DNA of 64,000 nt from Curtobacterium aurantiacum (GCF_018598555.1 NZ_JAHEWN010000001.1:62001-126000), one strand, 5' to 3'; positions 7,242 through 16,647 are shown, counted from the stretch's first letter. Made by a program: numbers and translations. Notes: generated by a model from the sequence alone, not told the origin.

Positions 7242-8974
7242 GAACCCGCAGAACACGCCTGATGGGCGCGGTCCTGGCCGCCGCCGCACTGGCCCTGTCG
7301 ATCCTCCCCGCCACCGCGGCCGACGCGGGTGAGTCCTACGTGCCCATCTCGGGCGCGGGCTCGTCGTGGAGCTCGGTCGCGATCCAGCAGTGGGCCGTGA
7401 ACGTGCAGCAGTACGGCATGAAGGTCCGGTACGCCAGCACCGGGTCCTCCGACGGCCGCAACCAGTTCAAGGCGGGCACGGTCGACTTCGCCGTCTCGGA
7501 GATCCCCTACGGCATCAAGGACGGCGGGGTCACCGACGTCCCGCCGACCGTCGGGTACGCGTACATGCCGATCGTCGCCGGTGGCACGTCGTTCATGTAC
7601 AACCTCAGTGCCGGTGGCAAGCAGATCACCAACCTGCGGCTCTCCGGCCCGGTGCTCGCGGGCATCTTCACCGGCAAGATCACGAGCTGGGACGACCCGA
7701 AGGTCAAGGCCGACAACCCCGGGCTCGACCTGCCGAAGCGCCGCGTGGTGCCGGTGGTCCGGTCCGACGGCTCCGGGTCGACCGCACAGTTCACGACCTG
7801 GATGAGCAAGAAGTACCCGTCCGAGTGGAACGCGTACTGCAAGCAGGCCGGTCGCCCGCTGCCCTGCGGCATCACGTCGAACTACCCGACGGTCGCCGGC
7901 AAGGGCTTCATCGCCCAGCCGAACTCGCAGGGCGTGTCCGGGTACGTCGCACAGAAGGCCAACGTCGGCACCATCACGTACGTCGAGTACTCCTACGCTC
8001 TGAAGACCGGCTACCCGGTGGCGAAGGTGCTGAACAAGGCGGGCTACTACGTCGAGCCCACCGCCTCGAACGTCGCGGTCGGTCTGCTCGGCGCCAAGAT
8101 CAACCAGGACAAGCGGTCGTCGTCGTACCTGACGCAGATCCTCGACGGCGTGTACGACAATCCCGATGCCCGCACCTACCCGCTGTCGTCGTACTCGTAC
8201 ATGGTCGTCCCGACGACCACCGACGCGAGCCTCACGACAGCGAAGGGCAAGACCCTCGGCGCGTTCGACTACTACTTCCTCTGCGAGGGGCAGCAGCAGG
8301 CCGAGGTGCTCGGGTACTCGCCGCTGCCGATCAACCTGGTGCAGGCCGGACTCGACCAGGTGCGGCGCATCCCCGGGGTCGAGGCGAAGAAGATCGACAT
8401 CCGGAAGTGCAACAACCCGACGTTCTCCGCCGACGGCAAGAACACCCTCGCCGTCAAGGCGCCGCAACCCCCGGCGTGCGACAAGCTCGGCGCGACCCAG
8501 TGCAACACCGGCACCGGCGGGGCGAAGGGCACCGCGACGCCGACACAGAGCGGCGGCGCGGCCGGCGGCGGCACGAACGACGGCGGCGGTGCCGGGGCGG
8601 CCGGGGGCTCCGGCTCGGGGTCCGGCGGCGGTTCGGGTTCCGGTGCGGAGGGCGGCGGTTCCGGGGGCTCCGGCTCGGGAACCGGCTCCGGTTCGGGTTC
8701 CGGGAGCGGCTCGACGGACCAGCTCTCCGGCGGCAGCACCGGCAACGGCGGGACCGGCGCGGTGCCGGCACTCAACAACGGCTCACCCGTGCAGTGCGAC
8801 GCCGACAGCGGCGTGTGCCAGAACGTGGCCGCCCTGCCCGTCGAGGTCGACGCCGCCGACGGCTGGACGCCGACCCGCACCCTGATGCTCTGCGCCGTGG
8901 CCGCCCTGCTGGCCGTGGTCCTGCTGCCGCCGCTCATCGGCGTGCTCGTGTCCCGACGGAGGGCCCAGAAGTGA
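7238..8974 (+). CDS. pstS: Phosphate-binding PstS protein, C-terminally membrane-tethered
   Basis: Extracytoplasmic phosphate-binding protein delivering substrate to PstC/PstA. It starts at GTG 7238 in a 4-bp GTGA overlap with pstA. The 578 residues comprise a signal peptide (cleavage near ATAADA, about residue 30), a PstS-fold domain (about 32-410) with YVPISGAGSSWSS, STGSSDGRNQF, IFTGKITSWDD and RSDGSGSTAQFTTWM, a Gly/Ser-rich linker (about 440-510), and a hydrophobic anchor (about 550-572) with a basic tail. There is no lipobox; most actinobacterial PstS proteins are lipoproteins, so attachment through a C-terminal helix is unusual. The linker DNA is itself built of short GC-rich repeats. 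Confidence 0.9.
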   Translation: MRTRRTRLMGAVLAAAALALSILPATAADAGESYVPISGAGSSWSSVAIQQWAVNVQQYGMKVRYASTGSSDGRNQFKAGTVDFAVSEIPYGIKDGGVTDVPPTVGYAYMPIVAGGTSFMYNLSAGGKQITNLRLSGPVLAGIFTGKITSWDDPKVKADNPGLDLPKRRVVPVVRSDGSGSTAQFTTWMSKKYPSEWNAYCKQAGRPLPCGITSNYPTVAGKGFIAQPNSQGVSGYVAQKANVGTITYVEYSYALKTGYPVAKVLNKAGYYVEPTASNVAVGLLGAKINQDKRSSSYLTQILDGVYDNPDARTYPLSSYSYMVVPTTTDASLTTAKGKTLGAFDYYFLCEGQQQAEVLGYSPLPINLVQAGLDQVRRIPGVEAKKIDIRKCNNPTFSADGKNTLAVKAPQPPACDKLGATQCNTGTGGAKGTATPTQSGGAAGGGTNDGGGAGAAGGSGSGSGGGSGSGAEGGGSGGSGSGTGSGSGSGSGSTDQLSGGSTGNGGTGAVPALNNGSPVQCDADSGVCQNVAALPVEVDAADGWTPTRTLMLCAVAALLAVVLLPPLIGVLVSRRRAQK

Positions 8975-11574
8975 AGAACCAGCACCTCGTCCGACTCGGC
9001 TCCGCCGCGCTCGTCTTCGGCGCCGTCACGTCGACCATCGCCGGTTCGCTGCTCGTCGCCACGATCCCGGCGTCGGCCACCGCGCCGTCGGCCACGCCCT
9101 CGTCCGCGGTCACGAAGTCGTGGGTCGACGCACAGGCCGCGATCGGCGCCGGGGGAGCGACCCCCGAGCCCGATCCCGACGCAGCCGACTTCTCGAAGAT
9201 GTCCTTCACGGTCAGCCAGACCGAGGAACTCACCGACCAGGGCATCACCGTGAGCTGGACCGGTGCGAAGCCGACCTCGCCGAGCGAGTACGCCACCGAC
9301 TACGTCCAGCTCATGCAGTGCTGGGGCGACGAGGCGGCCGGACCGTCCCCCGAGCAGTGCCAGTGGGGCGCTCCGTCGTCGACCATCGCGGGACTGACCG
9401 GTGTCGGGGCCGCCAAGCGCGACCTGGTGAACGGGGACGACCCCCGGCAGGACCCGACCCTGACCGGACCGGACGCGAACCCCGACCTGCTGCTCGAGCC
9501 ACCGGTCGAGAACCCGTTCCTGCGGGCGTACCGCGTGCCCTTCCGGTCCGTCGACGGCACGCTGTCGAAGAGCACGACCGAGCTGTCGAAGCAGTTCGAC
9601 GCGACGACCACGAACGAGGTCACCGCCGCCCGGACCGCGAGCGACGGCACCGGCCAGGTCACCTTCGAGACCCAGTCGGGCCTCGAGGCCCCGCAGCTCG
9701 GCTGCGGACAGGACCGTGTGGTGGCCGGCAAGGCGACACCGCGGGACTGCTGGCTGGTGATCGTGCCCCGGGGCAGCCACAACCTCGACGGTGGCACCGC
9801 GGCGTCGACCGCCGCCGGTCGCGTCACCGGGTCGCCGCTGTCGGCGTCGGCCTGGCGCAACCGCGTCGTGTTCCCCCTCGGCTTCCAGTCGGTGGCGCAG
9901 GCCTGCCCGATCGGCAACGCGGAGCAGCGCATGGTCGGGTCGGAGCCCGCCACCGAGGCGGTCACCGCCTGGCAGCCGGCTCTGTGCGGGCTCGGCACCA
10001 CCTACGGCTACTCGCAGATCGGCGACGAGGAGGCGCAGCACCAGATCGTCTCCACCACCGGCGGGGCGTCTCGACTCGCACTCGTCAACACGCCCGTCGA
10101 CCCCGCGACCGCCCCCGACACGACCATCCGGTACGCCCCGGTGGCCCAGTCGGCGATCGTGATCGGGTTCTCGATCGACTACCGCCTGTACCCGGACGCC
10201 CCGGCGAAGGCGAGGAACGGTCTGCAGGCGCAGGAGCTCACCCTCGACGCACGGCTCGTGGCGAAGCTGCTCACGCAGTCGTACCAGGCGGACGTGCCCG
10301 GCCGCGGCAAGGGTGACCCCACGGTGGCGGCGAACCCGTCGAGCATCGTGACCGACCCGGAGTTCCTCGCGCTCAACCCCACCTTCGTCGGCTCGAAGAG
10401 CGACACCGCTCCGGCCGGCCTGATGGTCGCGCTCGGCGACACCGACGCGAACGCCCGGGTGTGGGCCTGGCTGCGGGCCGACCCGGTCGCGGCGGCCTTC
10501 CTCGACGGGCGCCCGGACGAGTGGGGCATGCGGATCAACCCCGCGTACCGCCCGCTGGCGCTGGCCACCGACACGACGGTCGACAGCTTCCCGAAGGCCG
10601 ACCTGACCATCGCGAAGGGCGGCGACCCGGACGAGACCGGCTACGGCACCCTCGACATGCGGCCGTACATGAACGACATGCACGAGGGGGCCTACCGGAC
10701 GCTCAAGGCTGACCCGAACCAGAAGGACTCCTGGAACCCGTTCGGACAGCCGAAGGGCTACACCTCGCTCGGCGCGCAGGTGCCGGGGAGCCGGTTCCTG
10801 CTGTCGATCACCGACACGGCATCGGCTGCCCGGTACGCGATCCCCACGGCCAAGCTCGTGAACGCCGCGGGCGAGGCGGTCGCCCCGACCACCGAGTCGA
10901 TCACGAAGGGCATCGCGACCATGCGGCCGTCGACCGTCCCCGGTGTCGTCGTCGCGGACCCCGCGAACCGCGACGCGGGTGCCTACCCGCTCGCCCTGCT
11001 CAGCTACGCGGCGGTGAACGTCTGTGCCTCGAGTCCCACCGAGCGTTCGGACTACGCCACCTTCATCCGCTACGCGAGCGGTGCGGGGCAGGTACCGGGG
11101 GAGAAGCAGGGCCAGCTCCCCGCCGGCTACGTCCCGCTGTCGAGCAGCATGCGGGCAGCGGCCGGACAGGTCGCCAGCGGCCTGACCGACGCGAAGACGG
11201 TCGCCGCCGCCTGCCCGGAGGCTCCGGAGACGTCGGCGCCGACCGAGCCGACGACGTCCGGCCCCGACGGGGCGGTCCCGCCGCCCACCGACACGACGGA
11301 GACCGTGACGGACCCCGTGACCGACCCGGGGACGTCGACCGACACCCTGCCGGACGCGACCCTCGACCCGGTGGCCGACGCCGCGCCTCCCGTGTCGACC
11401 AACGACGTCGACGAGGCGTCCGGACCCACCCAACGCACCCACGACCAGCCGCTCGCGGCGACCCGCCTGGGTCTCGCCGCGGCGCTCGGAGCCGGCCTGC
11501 CGGCGCTCGGCGTGGGGCCGTTCCTGATCCGCCGTGGCCGGAGGCTGGCGATGCTGGCCGCCGCCCACGTGTGA
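8971..11574 (+). CDS. Large exported protein of the pst operon, C-terminal membrane anchor
   Basis: I do not recognise a characterised family. It starts at GTG 8971 in a GTGA overlap with pstS and encodes 867 residues: a signal peptide (about 1-36), a long extracellular region with several Cys residues, a Pro/Thr/Asp-rich linker (about 750-815), and a hydrophobic segment near the end followed by RRGRR. The C-terminal half of the ectodomain (about 400-740) carries fragments reminiscent of phosphate-binding proteins, such as YPLALLSYAAVN, so it may be a divergent binding-protein module. Translational coupling to pstS and its place before pstB argue for a role in phosphate capture at the cell surface. 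Function is otherwise unknown. Confidence 0.8.
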   Translation: MKNQHLVRLGSAALVFGAVTSTIAGSLLVATIPASATAPSATPSSAVTKSWVDAQAAIGAGGATPEPDPDAADFSKMSFTVSQTEELTDQGITVSWTGAKPTSPSEYATDYVQLMQCWGDEAAGPSPEQCQWGAPSSTIAGLTGVGAAKRDLVNGDDPRQDPTLTGPDANPDLLLEPPVENPFLRAYRVPFRSVDGTLSKSTTELSKQFDATTTNEVTAARTASDGTGQVTFETQSGLEAPQLGCGQDRVVAGKATPRDCWLVIVPRGSHNLDGGTAASTAAGRVTGSPLSASAWRNRVVFPLGFQSVAQACPIGNAEQRMVGSEPATEAVTAWQPALCGLGTTYGYSQIGDEEAQHQIVSTTGGASRLALVNTPVDPATAPDTTIRYAPVAQSAIVIGFSIDYRLYPDAPAKARNGLQAQELTLDARLVAKLLTQSYQADVPGRGKGDPTVAANPSSIVTDPEFLALNPTFVGSKSDTAPAGLMVALGDTDANARVWAWLRADPVAAAFLDGRPDEWGMRINPAYRPLALATDTTVDSFPKADLTIAKGGDPDETGYGTLDMRPYMNDMHEGAYRTLKADPNQKDSWNPFGQPKGYTSLGAQVPGSRFLLSITDTASAARYAIPTAKLVNAAGEAVAPTTESITKGIATMRPSTVPGVVVADPANRDAGAYPLALLSYAAVNVCASSPTERSDYATFIRYASGAGQVPGEKQGQLPAGYVPLSSSMRAAAGQVASGLTDAKTVAAACPEAPETSAPTEPTTSGPDGAVPPPTDTTETVTDPVTDPGTSTDTLPDATLDPVADAAPPVSTNDVDEASGPTQRTHDQPLAATRLGLAAALGAGLPALGVGPFLIRRGRRLAMLAAAHV

Positions 11575-11638
11575 CCGAGTTCCACCCACGACCGCTGCCA
11601 CCTGGGCAGCGTCGAACCCACGAAAGGAAACACCAGCC

Positions 11639-13705
11639 ATGAAGGTCAACACCTTCTGCAAGACGGCAGTCACGTTCGGTGCAACTGCGCTGATCGTCGG
11701 TGCCCTCTCCGTGCCGGCGGCCCAGGCCGACCCCGCGGGGAACGCGTTCGGCAAGCTCGTCGGTCTCGGCTCGGACACGACGCAGGACGTCATGAACGGC
11801 GTCGCTGCAGCGGTCGGCGGCAACCAGATCGCCTCGTACGACGCGACCAACGCCGGCCCCTCCGTCGTCACCCGCTCCGGCGGCGCGGCCATCCCGCGCG
11901 TCTCCGGCTCCGGTGCCGGCCGTGACGAGCTGCTCGTCTCGATCGGTGCGGTCGCCAACAAGTCGGGCGTCGCCCTGGCCGACGGCACGAGCACGACGAT
12001 CGACGAGTCCGTCGTCGGACAGCTCGACTTCGCCCGCTCGTCGAGCGGCCCCGCCGCCAAGGACCAGTCGGCCGACGGTGTCCTGGCCTACGTGCCGTTC
12101 GCCCGCGACGCGGTCGACGTCGCCTACGCGCCGGGCAGCCCGCTGTCGAAGGTGCCCTTCTTCATCGGTGACGGCTCGCAGGCCAAGACCGCCCCGACGC
12201 TCTGGAACGTCTACCGCGGCGACGTGTCGCACGCCTACTTCAACGCGGATGGCACCTACAACTCCGTCGGTGGCAGCGCGACCGGTCCGGACGGCACCAA
12301 GGCCTACAAGCTCCAGCCGCTCCTGCCCAAGTTCGGTTCGGGCACCCGCAGCTACTTCCTCGGCCAGCTCGGTCTGACCGACGCCTCGGGGTTCACGAGC
12401 ACGAACTCGTTCGTGTCCGACACCTCGGCAGGCAAGCCGATCGAGGAGCACGACGGCACCGCGGTCGTCGCGGCCGACACGGGCTCGACGCTCGCGATCG
12501 CCCCGTTCTCGGTCAGCCAGTGGGTCGCGCAGGCCAACGGCGTCGGCGGGGTCACCGACCGTCGCCACGGCGTGACGCTCGCCGACCTCGGCAAGACGGC
12601 CGGCAGCCAGACCCCGGCCACCACCGGCAGCGGCAAGGCCTACGCGACCAACCCGGCGTTCGCTGGCTTCGTCCGTGACGTCTACAACATCGTCCCGTCG
12701 CGCCTGGCGGACGACCCGTCGAGCGCGATCGCGAAGACGTTCGTCGGCAAGGACTCGCTCGTCTGCAAGCAGACCGCGACCATCGCCGCCTACGGGTTCC
12801 TGCCGGAGCCGGCCACCAACGCCGCCACCACCTGCGGCTACGCCCAGCTGCGCGCCTTCTCCGCGTCGCTGAGCACCACCGCGCTGTCGATCCCGGCGAA
12901 GGCCGTGGCCGGCAAGCCCGTCAGCGCCACCGTCTCCGTCGACTCGTTCGGCACGGGTGGCGGCACGGTCCGGTTCCTGAACGGCTCGACGGTCGTCGGG
13001 ACCGGCACCATCGCCAAGGGTGCCAAGAGCGTCACCGCCCCGGTGACCCTGCCCAGCGGCACGGCCTCGGTCAACGCGCTGTTCATCCCGGCGCTCGCCG
13101 GTGTCTCGTCGAGCACCTCGGCGGCGTCCACGGTCACGGTCTCCGCGGCGACCGGCGTCACCATGACGGTCCCGCGCCTGACGGTCGGCAAGACCGCCAA
13201 GGTGACCACGACGATCACGGGCGGGAACGCCACGGGCGGCACCGTCACCATCAAGAACGGCACGGAGACCGTCGGCACCGCCAAGGTCGCCGCCGGAGCC
13301 ACCACCGCTTCGGTCTCGTTCGTCCCGAAGCGCACCTCGTACAGCCTCGTCGCCACGTACACTCCGGCCACCACCGGCGGGACCGCCGCCACCAGCGCGG
13401 TGTCGACGGTGAAGGTCGCCAAGGGTGCACCGACCGTCAAGGCCGGCAAGGTCAAATCGGTCTCCACGAAGTCCCACGCCAAGGTCACCGTCGCCGTGAG
13501 CGGTGCCGGTGCGACCCCGACCGGCAAGGTCACCGTCAAGGAGGGCAGCAAGACGCTCGCCTCGGTGTCGCTGTCGAAGACCGGGCGCGGCACCGTCTCG
13601 CTCCCGCGTCTCAAGGCCGGCACGCACAAGCTGACCGTCGTCTACAGCGGTGACTCCCTCTGGAACACCGCGCGTACCTCGTCCTCGGTCAAGATCACGC
13701 GCTAG
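11639..13705 (+). CDS. Second PstS-like secreted protein with C-terminal Ig-like repeats
   Basis: Secreted 688-residue protein, start ATG 11639 behind GAAAGGAAA. It has a signal peptide (cleaved near VPAAQA, residue 30), then a phosphate-binding-like domain (about 32-410) with LVGLGSDTTQDVMNG, SGSGAGRDELL and a SSGP loop. After it come about three Ig-like repeats of the Big_3 kind (about 415-505, 510-595, 600-688), each with a V(R/T)(F/I)xNG- or VTVKEG-type strand and the last ending in YSGDSLW. No membrane anchor or sorting signal is visible, so it is probably released or held non-covalently. The 64-bp gap upstream is the first real gap in the operon. A phosphate or organophosphate ligand is inferred from context. 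Confidence 0.82.
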   Translation: MKVNTFCKTAVTFGATALIVGALSVPAAQADPAGNAFGKLVGLGSDTTQDVMNGVAAAVGGNQIASYDATNAGPSVVTRSGGAAIPRVSGSGAGRDELLVSIGAVANKSGVALADGTSTTIDESVVGQLDFARSSSGPAAKDQSADGVLAYVPFARDAVDVAYAPGSPLSKVPFFIGDGSQAKTAPTLWNVYRGDVSHAYFNADGTYNSVGGSATGPDGTKAYKLQPLLPKFGSGTRSYFLGQLGLTDASGFTSTNSFVSDTSAGKPIEEHDGTAVVAADTGSTLAIAPFSVSQWVAQANGVGGVTDRRHGVTLADLGKTAGSQTPATTGSGKAYATNPAFAGFVRDVYNIVPSRLADDPSSAIAKTFVGKDSLVCKQTATIAAYGFLPEPATNAATTCGYAQLRAFSASLSTTALSIPAKAVAGKPVSATVSVDSFGTGGGTVRFLNGSTVVGTGTIAKGAKSVTAPVTLPSGTASVNALFIPALAGVSSSTSAASTVTVSAATGVTMTVPRLTVGKTAKVTTTITGGNATGGTVTIKNGTETVGTAKVAAGATTASVSFVPKRTSYSLVATYTPATTGGTAATSAVSTVKVAKGAPTVKAGKVKSVSTKSHAKVTVAVSGAGATPTGKVTVKEGSKTLASVSLSKTGRGTVSLPRLKAGTHKLTVVYSGDSLWNTARTSSSVKITR

Positions 13706-13796
13706 TCCCACCCCGCCCGGCCGGTCCGACAGGACCGGCCGGGCACCCCACACCGAAGACACCACCCCACCCCCGAACACCCCGACGGACGGATCG

Positions 13797-14843
13797 ATGA
13801 CGAGCTTCACCTCCTGGTTGCCGGGCCGGCGACCCTCCGGCGAGCAGGACGCGAGCGGTCGCCGCCGAGCCGCCGGCCCGTGGCGGCCGATCCGGGGGCT
13901 GCGACCGTCCCGCGCGCGGCGCCCCTCCCGACCGGTCACCGGCTGGTCCCACGAGTCCGCCGGCCCCGCTGCCCGCGCGATCCCCGTCCTCGGAGCCCCC
14001 GACCGCTGGCGCTTCAGCGGCTCTGCCGTCGTCGTCGTCGGGTTGCTGCTCGTCGGGTTCGCGCTGCAGTTCACCGCCGTGTCGCAGGTCACCTCCTCGC
14101 GTGACCAGCAGCTGGCGCGCGACGCGTTCCGCTACCAGCTCGCCAACGCCACCGCCCCGGTCGGCCAGACCGGCACCGACGGACGTCTGGTCCCCGAGGG
14201 CACGCCCGTCGCGATCGTCCGGGTGCCGGCACTCGGCCTCGACACCGTCGTGCTGCAGGGCACCACGTCGGAGACCACCCGCTCCGGCCCCGGCCACCGT
14301 CGCGACACCCCGCTGCCCGGCCAGGTCGGCGCGAGTGTCGTCTACGGACGCCAGACCGCCTACGGCGGCCCCTTCGGTCGCATCGACCAGCTCGACAAGG
14401 GCGCGGTCATCACCGCGACGACCGGGCAGGGGACCGCGAAGTACCGGGTCGTCGACGTCCGCCGCACCGGTGACCACGTCCCCGCACCGCTCGAGGCCGG
14501 CGACGGTCGGCTCACCCTGGTCTCCGCCGCCGGGCTGCCGTTCCTGCCCGACTCCGTCGTCCGCGTCGACGCCGAACTCGTCTCGAAGGCCGCTCCCACC
14601 CCGACGCCCTCGTTCGGCTACGCCGCACTCGCCCCCGCCGAACTGACCATGGCCGGTGACGGTTCGGTGTGGCCGTTCCTCGTGCTCGGCCTGATCGTCC
14701 TGGCCGGCATGGTCGCGCTGTTCGCGGTCGGGATGCGCTTCTGGGGCCGTCGGCAGACACTCGTCGTCGCCGTCCCGGTGGTGCTCGCCGTCGGGCTCTC
14801 CGCGGCGTCCCAGCTCACCGTCCTCCTGCCCAACCTGATGTGA
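13797..14843 (+). CDS. Sortase-like membrane protein lacking catalytic His and Cys
   Basis: Resembles class E/D sortases in fold but probably cannot perform transpeptidation. The 348-residue product has a basic N-terminus, a membrane segment (about 75-97), a sortase-like domain (about 132-262) and two C-terminal membrane segments (about 291-313 and 320-340). [15 protein letters not shown] at about 164-178 matches the segment that precedes the catalytic His in active enzymes, but the usual AGHRTTYG reads YGRQTAYG (Arg185 for His), and the usual TLTTC reads TLVSA (240-244), so the Cys is gone. It lies between exported binding proteins and pstB, with a GTGA overlap to pstB. A scaffold or chaperone role for surface phosphate proteins is speculation. 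Confidence 0.75.
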   Translation: MTSFTSWLPGRRPSGEQDASGRRRAAGPWRPIRGLRPSRARRPSRPVTGWSHESAGPAARAIPVLGAPDRWRFSGSAVVVVGLLLVGFALQFTAVSQVTSSRDQQLARDAFRYQLANATAPVGQTGTDGRLVPEGTPVAIVRVPALGLDTVVLQGTTSETTRSGPGHRRDTPLPGQVGASVVYGRQTAYGGPFGRIDQLDKGAVITATTGQGTAKYRVVDVRRTGDHVPAPLEAGDGRLTLVSAAGLPFLPDSVVRVDAELVSKAAPTPTPSFGYAALAPAELTMAGDGSVWPFLVLGLIVLAGMVALFAVGMRFWGRRQTLVVAVPVVLAVGLSAASQLTVLLPNLM

Positions 14844-14857
14844 CCGAAGAGACCACG

Positions 14858-15718
14858 ATGCCCGGAACAGAAACCGAAACCCTCCTCGCCGAGTTCGACA
14901 GCTGGTTCGACCGCGTGCCCCCGGCACCGGATCCGTCGACCCTGCCCGCGACCCTCGACGCCCGATCCGTCTCCGCCTGGTTCGGTGACCACAAGGTGCT
15001 CGACCGTGTCTCGCTGACCATGCCGGCCGGCCAGGTCACCGCCCTGATCGGGCCCTCCGGCTGCGGGAAGAGCACGTTCCTCCGCACCCTCAACCGCATG
15101 CACGAGCTGGTCCCCACCGCGTCGCTCGCGGGCGAGGTGCTCCTCGACGACGTCGACATCTACGACGCGTCCCGGCGGATCACCGAGGCCCGGCGGCAGA
15201 TCGGGATGGTCTTCCAGAAGCCCAACCCGTTCCCCGCGATGAGCATCCAGGACAACGTGCTCGCAGGACTCGCTCTGACGGGGGTGCGGCTCGACAAGGC
15301 CGCGAAGGCCGCGCTCGTCGAGGAGACCCTGACCAAGGCGGGCCTGTGGAACGAGGTCAAGGACCGCCTGCGGCAACCCGGCGGCGGTCTGTCAGGTGGG
15401 CAGCAGCAGCGGCTCTGCATCGCTCGTTCGCTCGCCGTCCGTCCGCGGGTGCTCCTGATGGACGAGCCGTGCTCCGCCCTCGACCCCACGTCGACCCGGC
15501 GCATCGAGCAGACGATCACGGAGCTCGCCACCGACGTGACGATCGTCATCGTCACGCACAACATGCAGCAGGCGCAGCGCGTCTCCGACCGCTGCGCGTT
15601 CTTCCTCGCCGAGGCCGGGACACCCGGTGCGATCGTCGAGCACGGCCCGACCGACGCGATGTTCCAGACACCGCAGGATCCGCGCACCGCCGACTACGTC
15701 AACGGTCGCTTCGGATGA
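14858..15718 (+). CDS. pstB: Phosphate ABC transporter ATP-binding protein PstB
   Basis: ATPase that powers the Pst importer. From ATG 14858 it has 286 residues, with Walker [10 protein letters not shown] (about 65-73), the Q-loop in [17 protein letters not shown], the signature LSGGQQQRL, Walker [17 protein letters not shown] and the H-loop VTHNM, all typical of PstB. An in-frame GTG at 14840 overlaps the stop of the sortase-like gene as GTGA, matching how other genes in this operon are coupled, and would add six residues; both starts are plausible. It closes the operon, directly followed by a strong palindromic terminator. phoU is not present here. Confidence 0.95.
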   Translation: MPGTETETLLAEFDSWFDRVPPAPDPSTLPATLDARSVSAWFGDHKVLDRVSLTMPAGQVTALIGPSGCGKSTFLRTLNRMHELVPTASLAGEVLLDDVDIYDASRRITEARRQIGMVFQKPNPFPAMSIQDNVLAGLALTGVRLDKAAKAALVEETLTKAGLWNEVKDRLRQPGGGLSGGQQQRLCIARSLAVRPRVLLMDEPCSALDPTSTRRIEQTITELATDVTIVIVTHNMQQAQRVSDRCAFFLAEAGTPGAIVEHGPTDAMFQTPQDPRTADYVNGRFG

Positions 15719-15724
15719 CGGACT

Positions 15725-15756
15725 GGAGGCGCGGTGCGGGCCCGCACCGCGCCTCC
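15725..15756. terminator. Palindromic terminator after pstB
   Basis: Perfect palindrome with 16-bp arms: GGAGGCGCGGTGCGGG at 15725-15740 and its complement at 15741-15756, seven bases after the pstB stop and between convergent genes. It belongs to a recurring family (see 17971, 29573, 37891, 54646, 56993). Confidence 0.85.
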
Positions 15757-15790
15757 CGTCCGGTGGACGGACCGTCGTCGTGCGGTCGGA

Positions 15791-16057
15791 CTACGCGAGT
15801 ACCTGGTTGAGGACGAGCGCGGCGCCGATCACTGCGACGCAGACCAGGAACGCAACCGGTGCTGCCCTGCTCTTCGGGTGCACCATGCCAGCAAAGCCCG
15901 AGGCACTCAGGCCAGCTGCTCCCGCTGCGACCGAGAGCGGCCATCCATTGACGACGAGCACGACACAAGCGACGCCGAGCAAGACCGCGCACGCTGCGAG
16001 CACCCTGCTGAGCACGCGGCGGAGACGAGCCGGCGTTGCTCGCTCCGGAACGGTCAA
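15791..16057 (-). CDS. Small membrane protein, unknown
   Basis: Not recognised. From TTG 16057 there are 88 residues, with two or three hydrophobic segments (ACAVLLGVACVVLVVNGWPL, a middle Gly/Ala-rich stretch, and PVAFLVCVAVIGAALVLNQVLA) after a short basic start. An in-frame GTG at 16075 would add six residues and overlap the upstream secreted-protein gene by 16 nt. No clear ribosome site supports either, so translation may be coupled to the upstream gene. Codon and base use here are less G+C-rich than in the flanking operons, as in its neighbour. Confidence 0.5.
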   Translation of the reverse strand: MTVPERATPARLRRVLSRVLAACAVLLGVACVVLVVNGWPLSVAAGAAGLSASGFAGMVHPKSRAAPVAFLVCVAVIGAALVLNQVLA

Positions 16058-16059
16058 CG

Positions 16060-16647
16060 CTAGATCGCCATACACGTTCGGCCACGTACTTCGCCGTTGT
16101 TCCGGAAGTCGACGCACATGCTCCCCGGACGCAACGTGTGCTTCTTGACGCTGGGGATGTTGAAGACGGCTTGTCCGCAGCCTGAACGCACCGACGTCGT
16201 CTCCTGCGCGTACTGCCGCCCGTTGACGTCCTTGAAGCGGTAGACGCCGCTCCAGTTGCAGAACATCCCCGGGATGACCGCAGCGAGGCCGTAGCACTCG
16301 GCCGCGGTCGTCGACCCCGTGACCCGCAGCCCCGAACCTCGAACGGACATGTTGAGGAAGCATCCCGCTGGTACGACGATCGTCACGCCTCGGTAGCTCC
16401 AGCGGAAGGACGCAACTGGTGACGTCGCGAACCCTCCGTTGACCGTGTTGCCCCCGCCGGCCTGATTCGAGTCGTAGGCGTGCGAAAGGTCAGCCAGTTT
16501 CCGTGCCTGTTCGTGCACGTCCACGTCGGCGACTGGCTCCGCGACGTTCGGTGCCGCCGTTGCTGGCGAGGCAAGAGCTGCCACGAAGAGCAAGCACGCT
16601 CCGAGCGCTACCGAAGATCGTCCAATGAAATTGCGGGACAACGTCAT
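16060..16647 (-). CDS. Small secreted Cys-containing protein, unknown
   Basis: Not recognised. The 195-residue product has a signal peptide (about 1-31, ending SPATAA) and a mature domain of about 160 residues with several Cys (in PAGCFLN, ECYGLA, MFCNWSG, SGCGQAV, MCVDF and RTCMAI), suggesting disulfides and an extracellular fold. The pairing of VVPAGCFLN with later aromatic and Cys motifs recalls no family I can name. The gene has visibly lower G+C than the surrounding genes and lies at the head of a two-gene unit with the small membrane protein downstream, which hints at recent acquisition and a shared task at the cell surface. Confidence 0.7.
   Translation of the reverse strand: MTLSRNFIGRSSVALGACLLFVAALASPATAAPNVAEPVADVDVHEQARKLADLSHAYDSNQAGGGNTVNGGFATSPVASFRWSYRGVTIVVPAGCFLNMSVRGSGLRVTGSTTAAECYGLAAVIPGMFCNWSGVYRFKDVNGRQYAQETTSVRSGCGQAVFNIPSVKKHTLRPGSMCVDFRNNGEVRGRTCMAI

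Noticed and set aside
8272-12060. 1262-codon open frame on the minus strand across the pst operon
   Set aside because: It is antisense to three well-supported coupled genes, has low-complexity composition and no family motif; a product of high G+C at third codon positions.
11063-14092. 1009-codon open frame on the minus strand
   Set aside because: Antisense to the Ig-repeat protein and sortase-like gene; Gly/Arg/Asp-rich with no domain.
13797-14843. Functional class E sortase
   Set aside because: The GHR and TLxTC catalytic motifs are replaced (Arg185; TLVSA), so normal sorting activity is unlikely.
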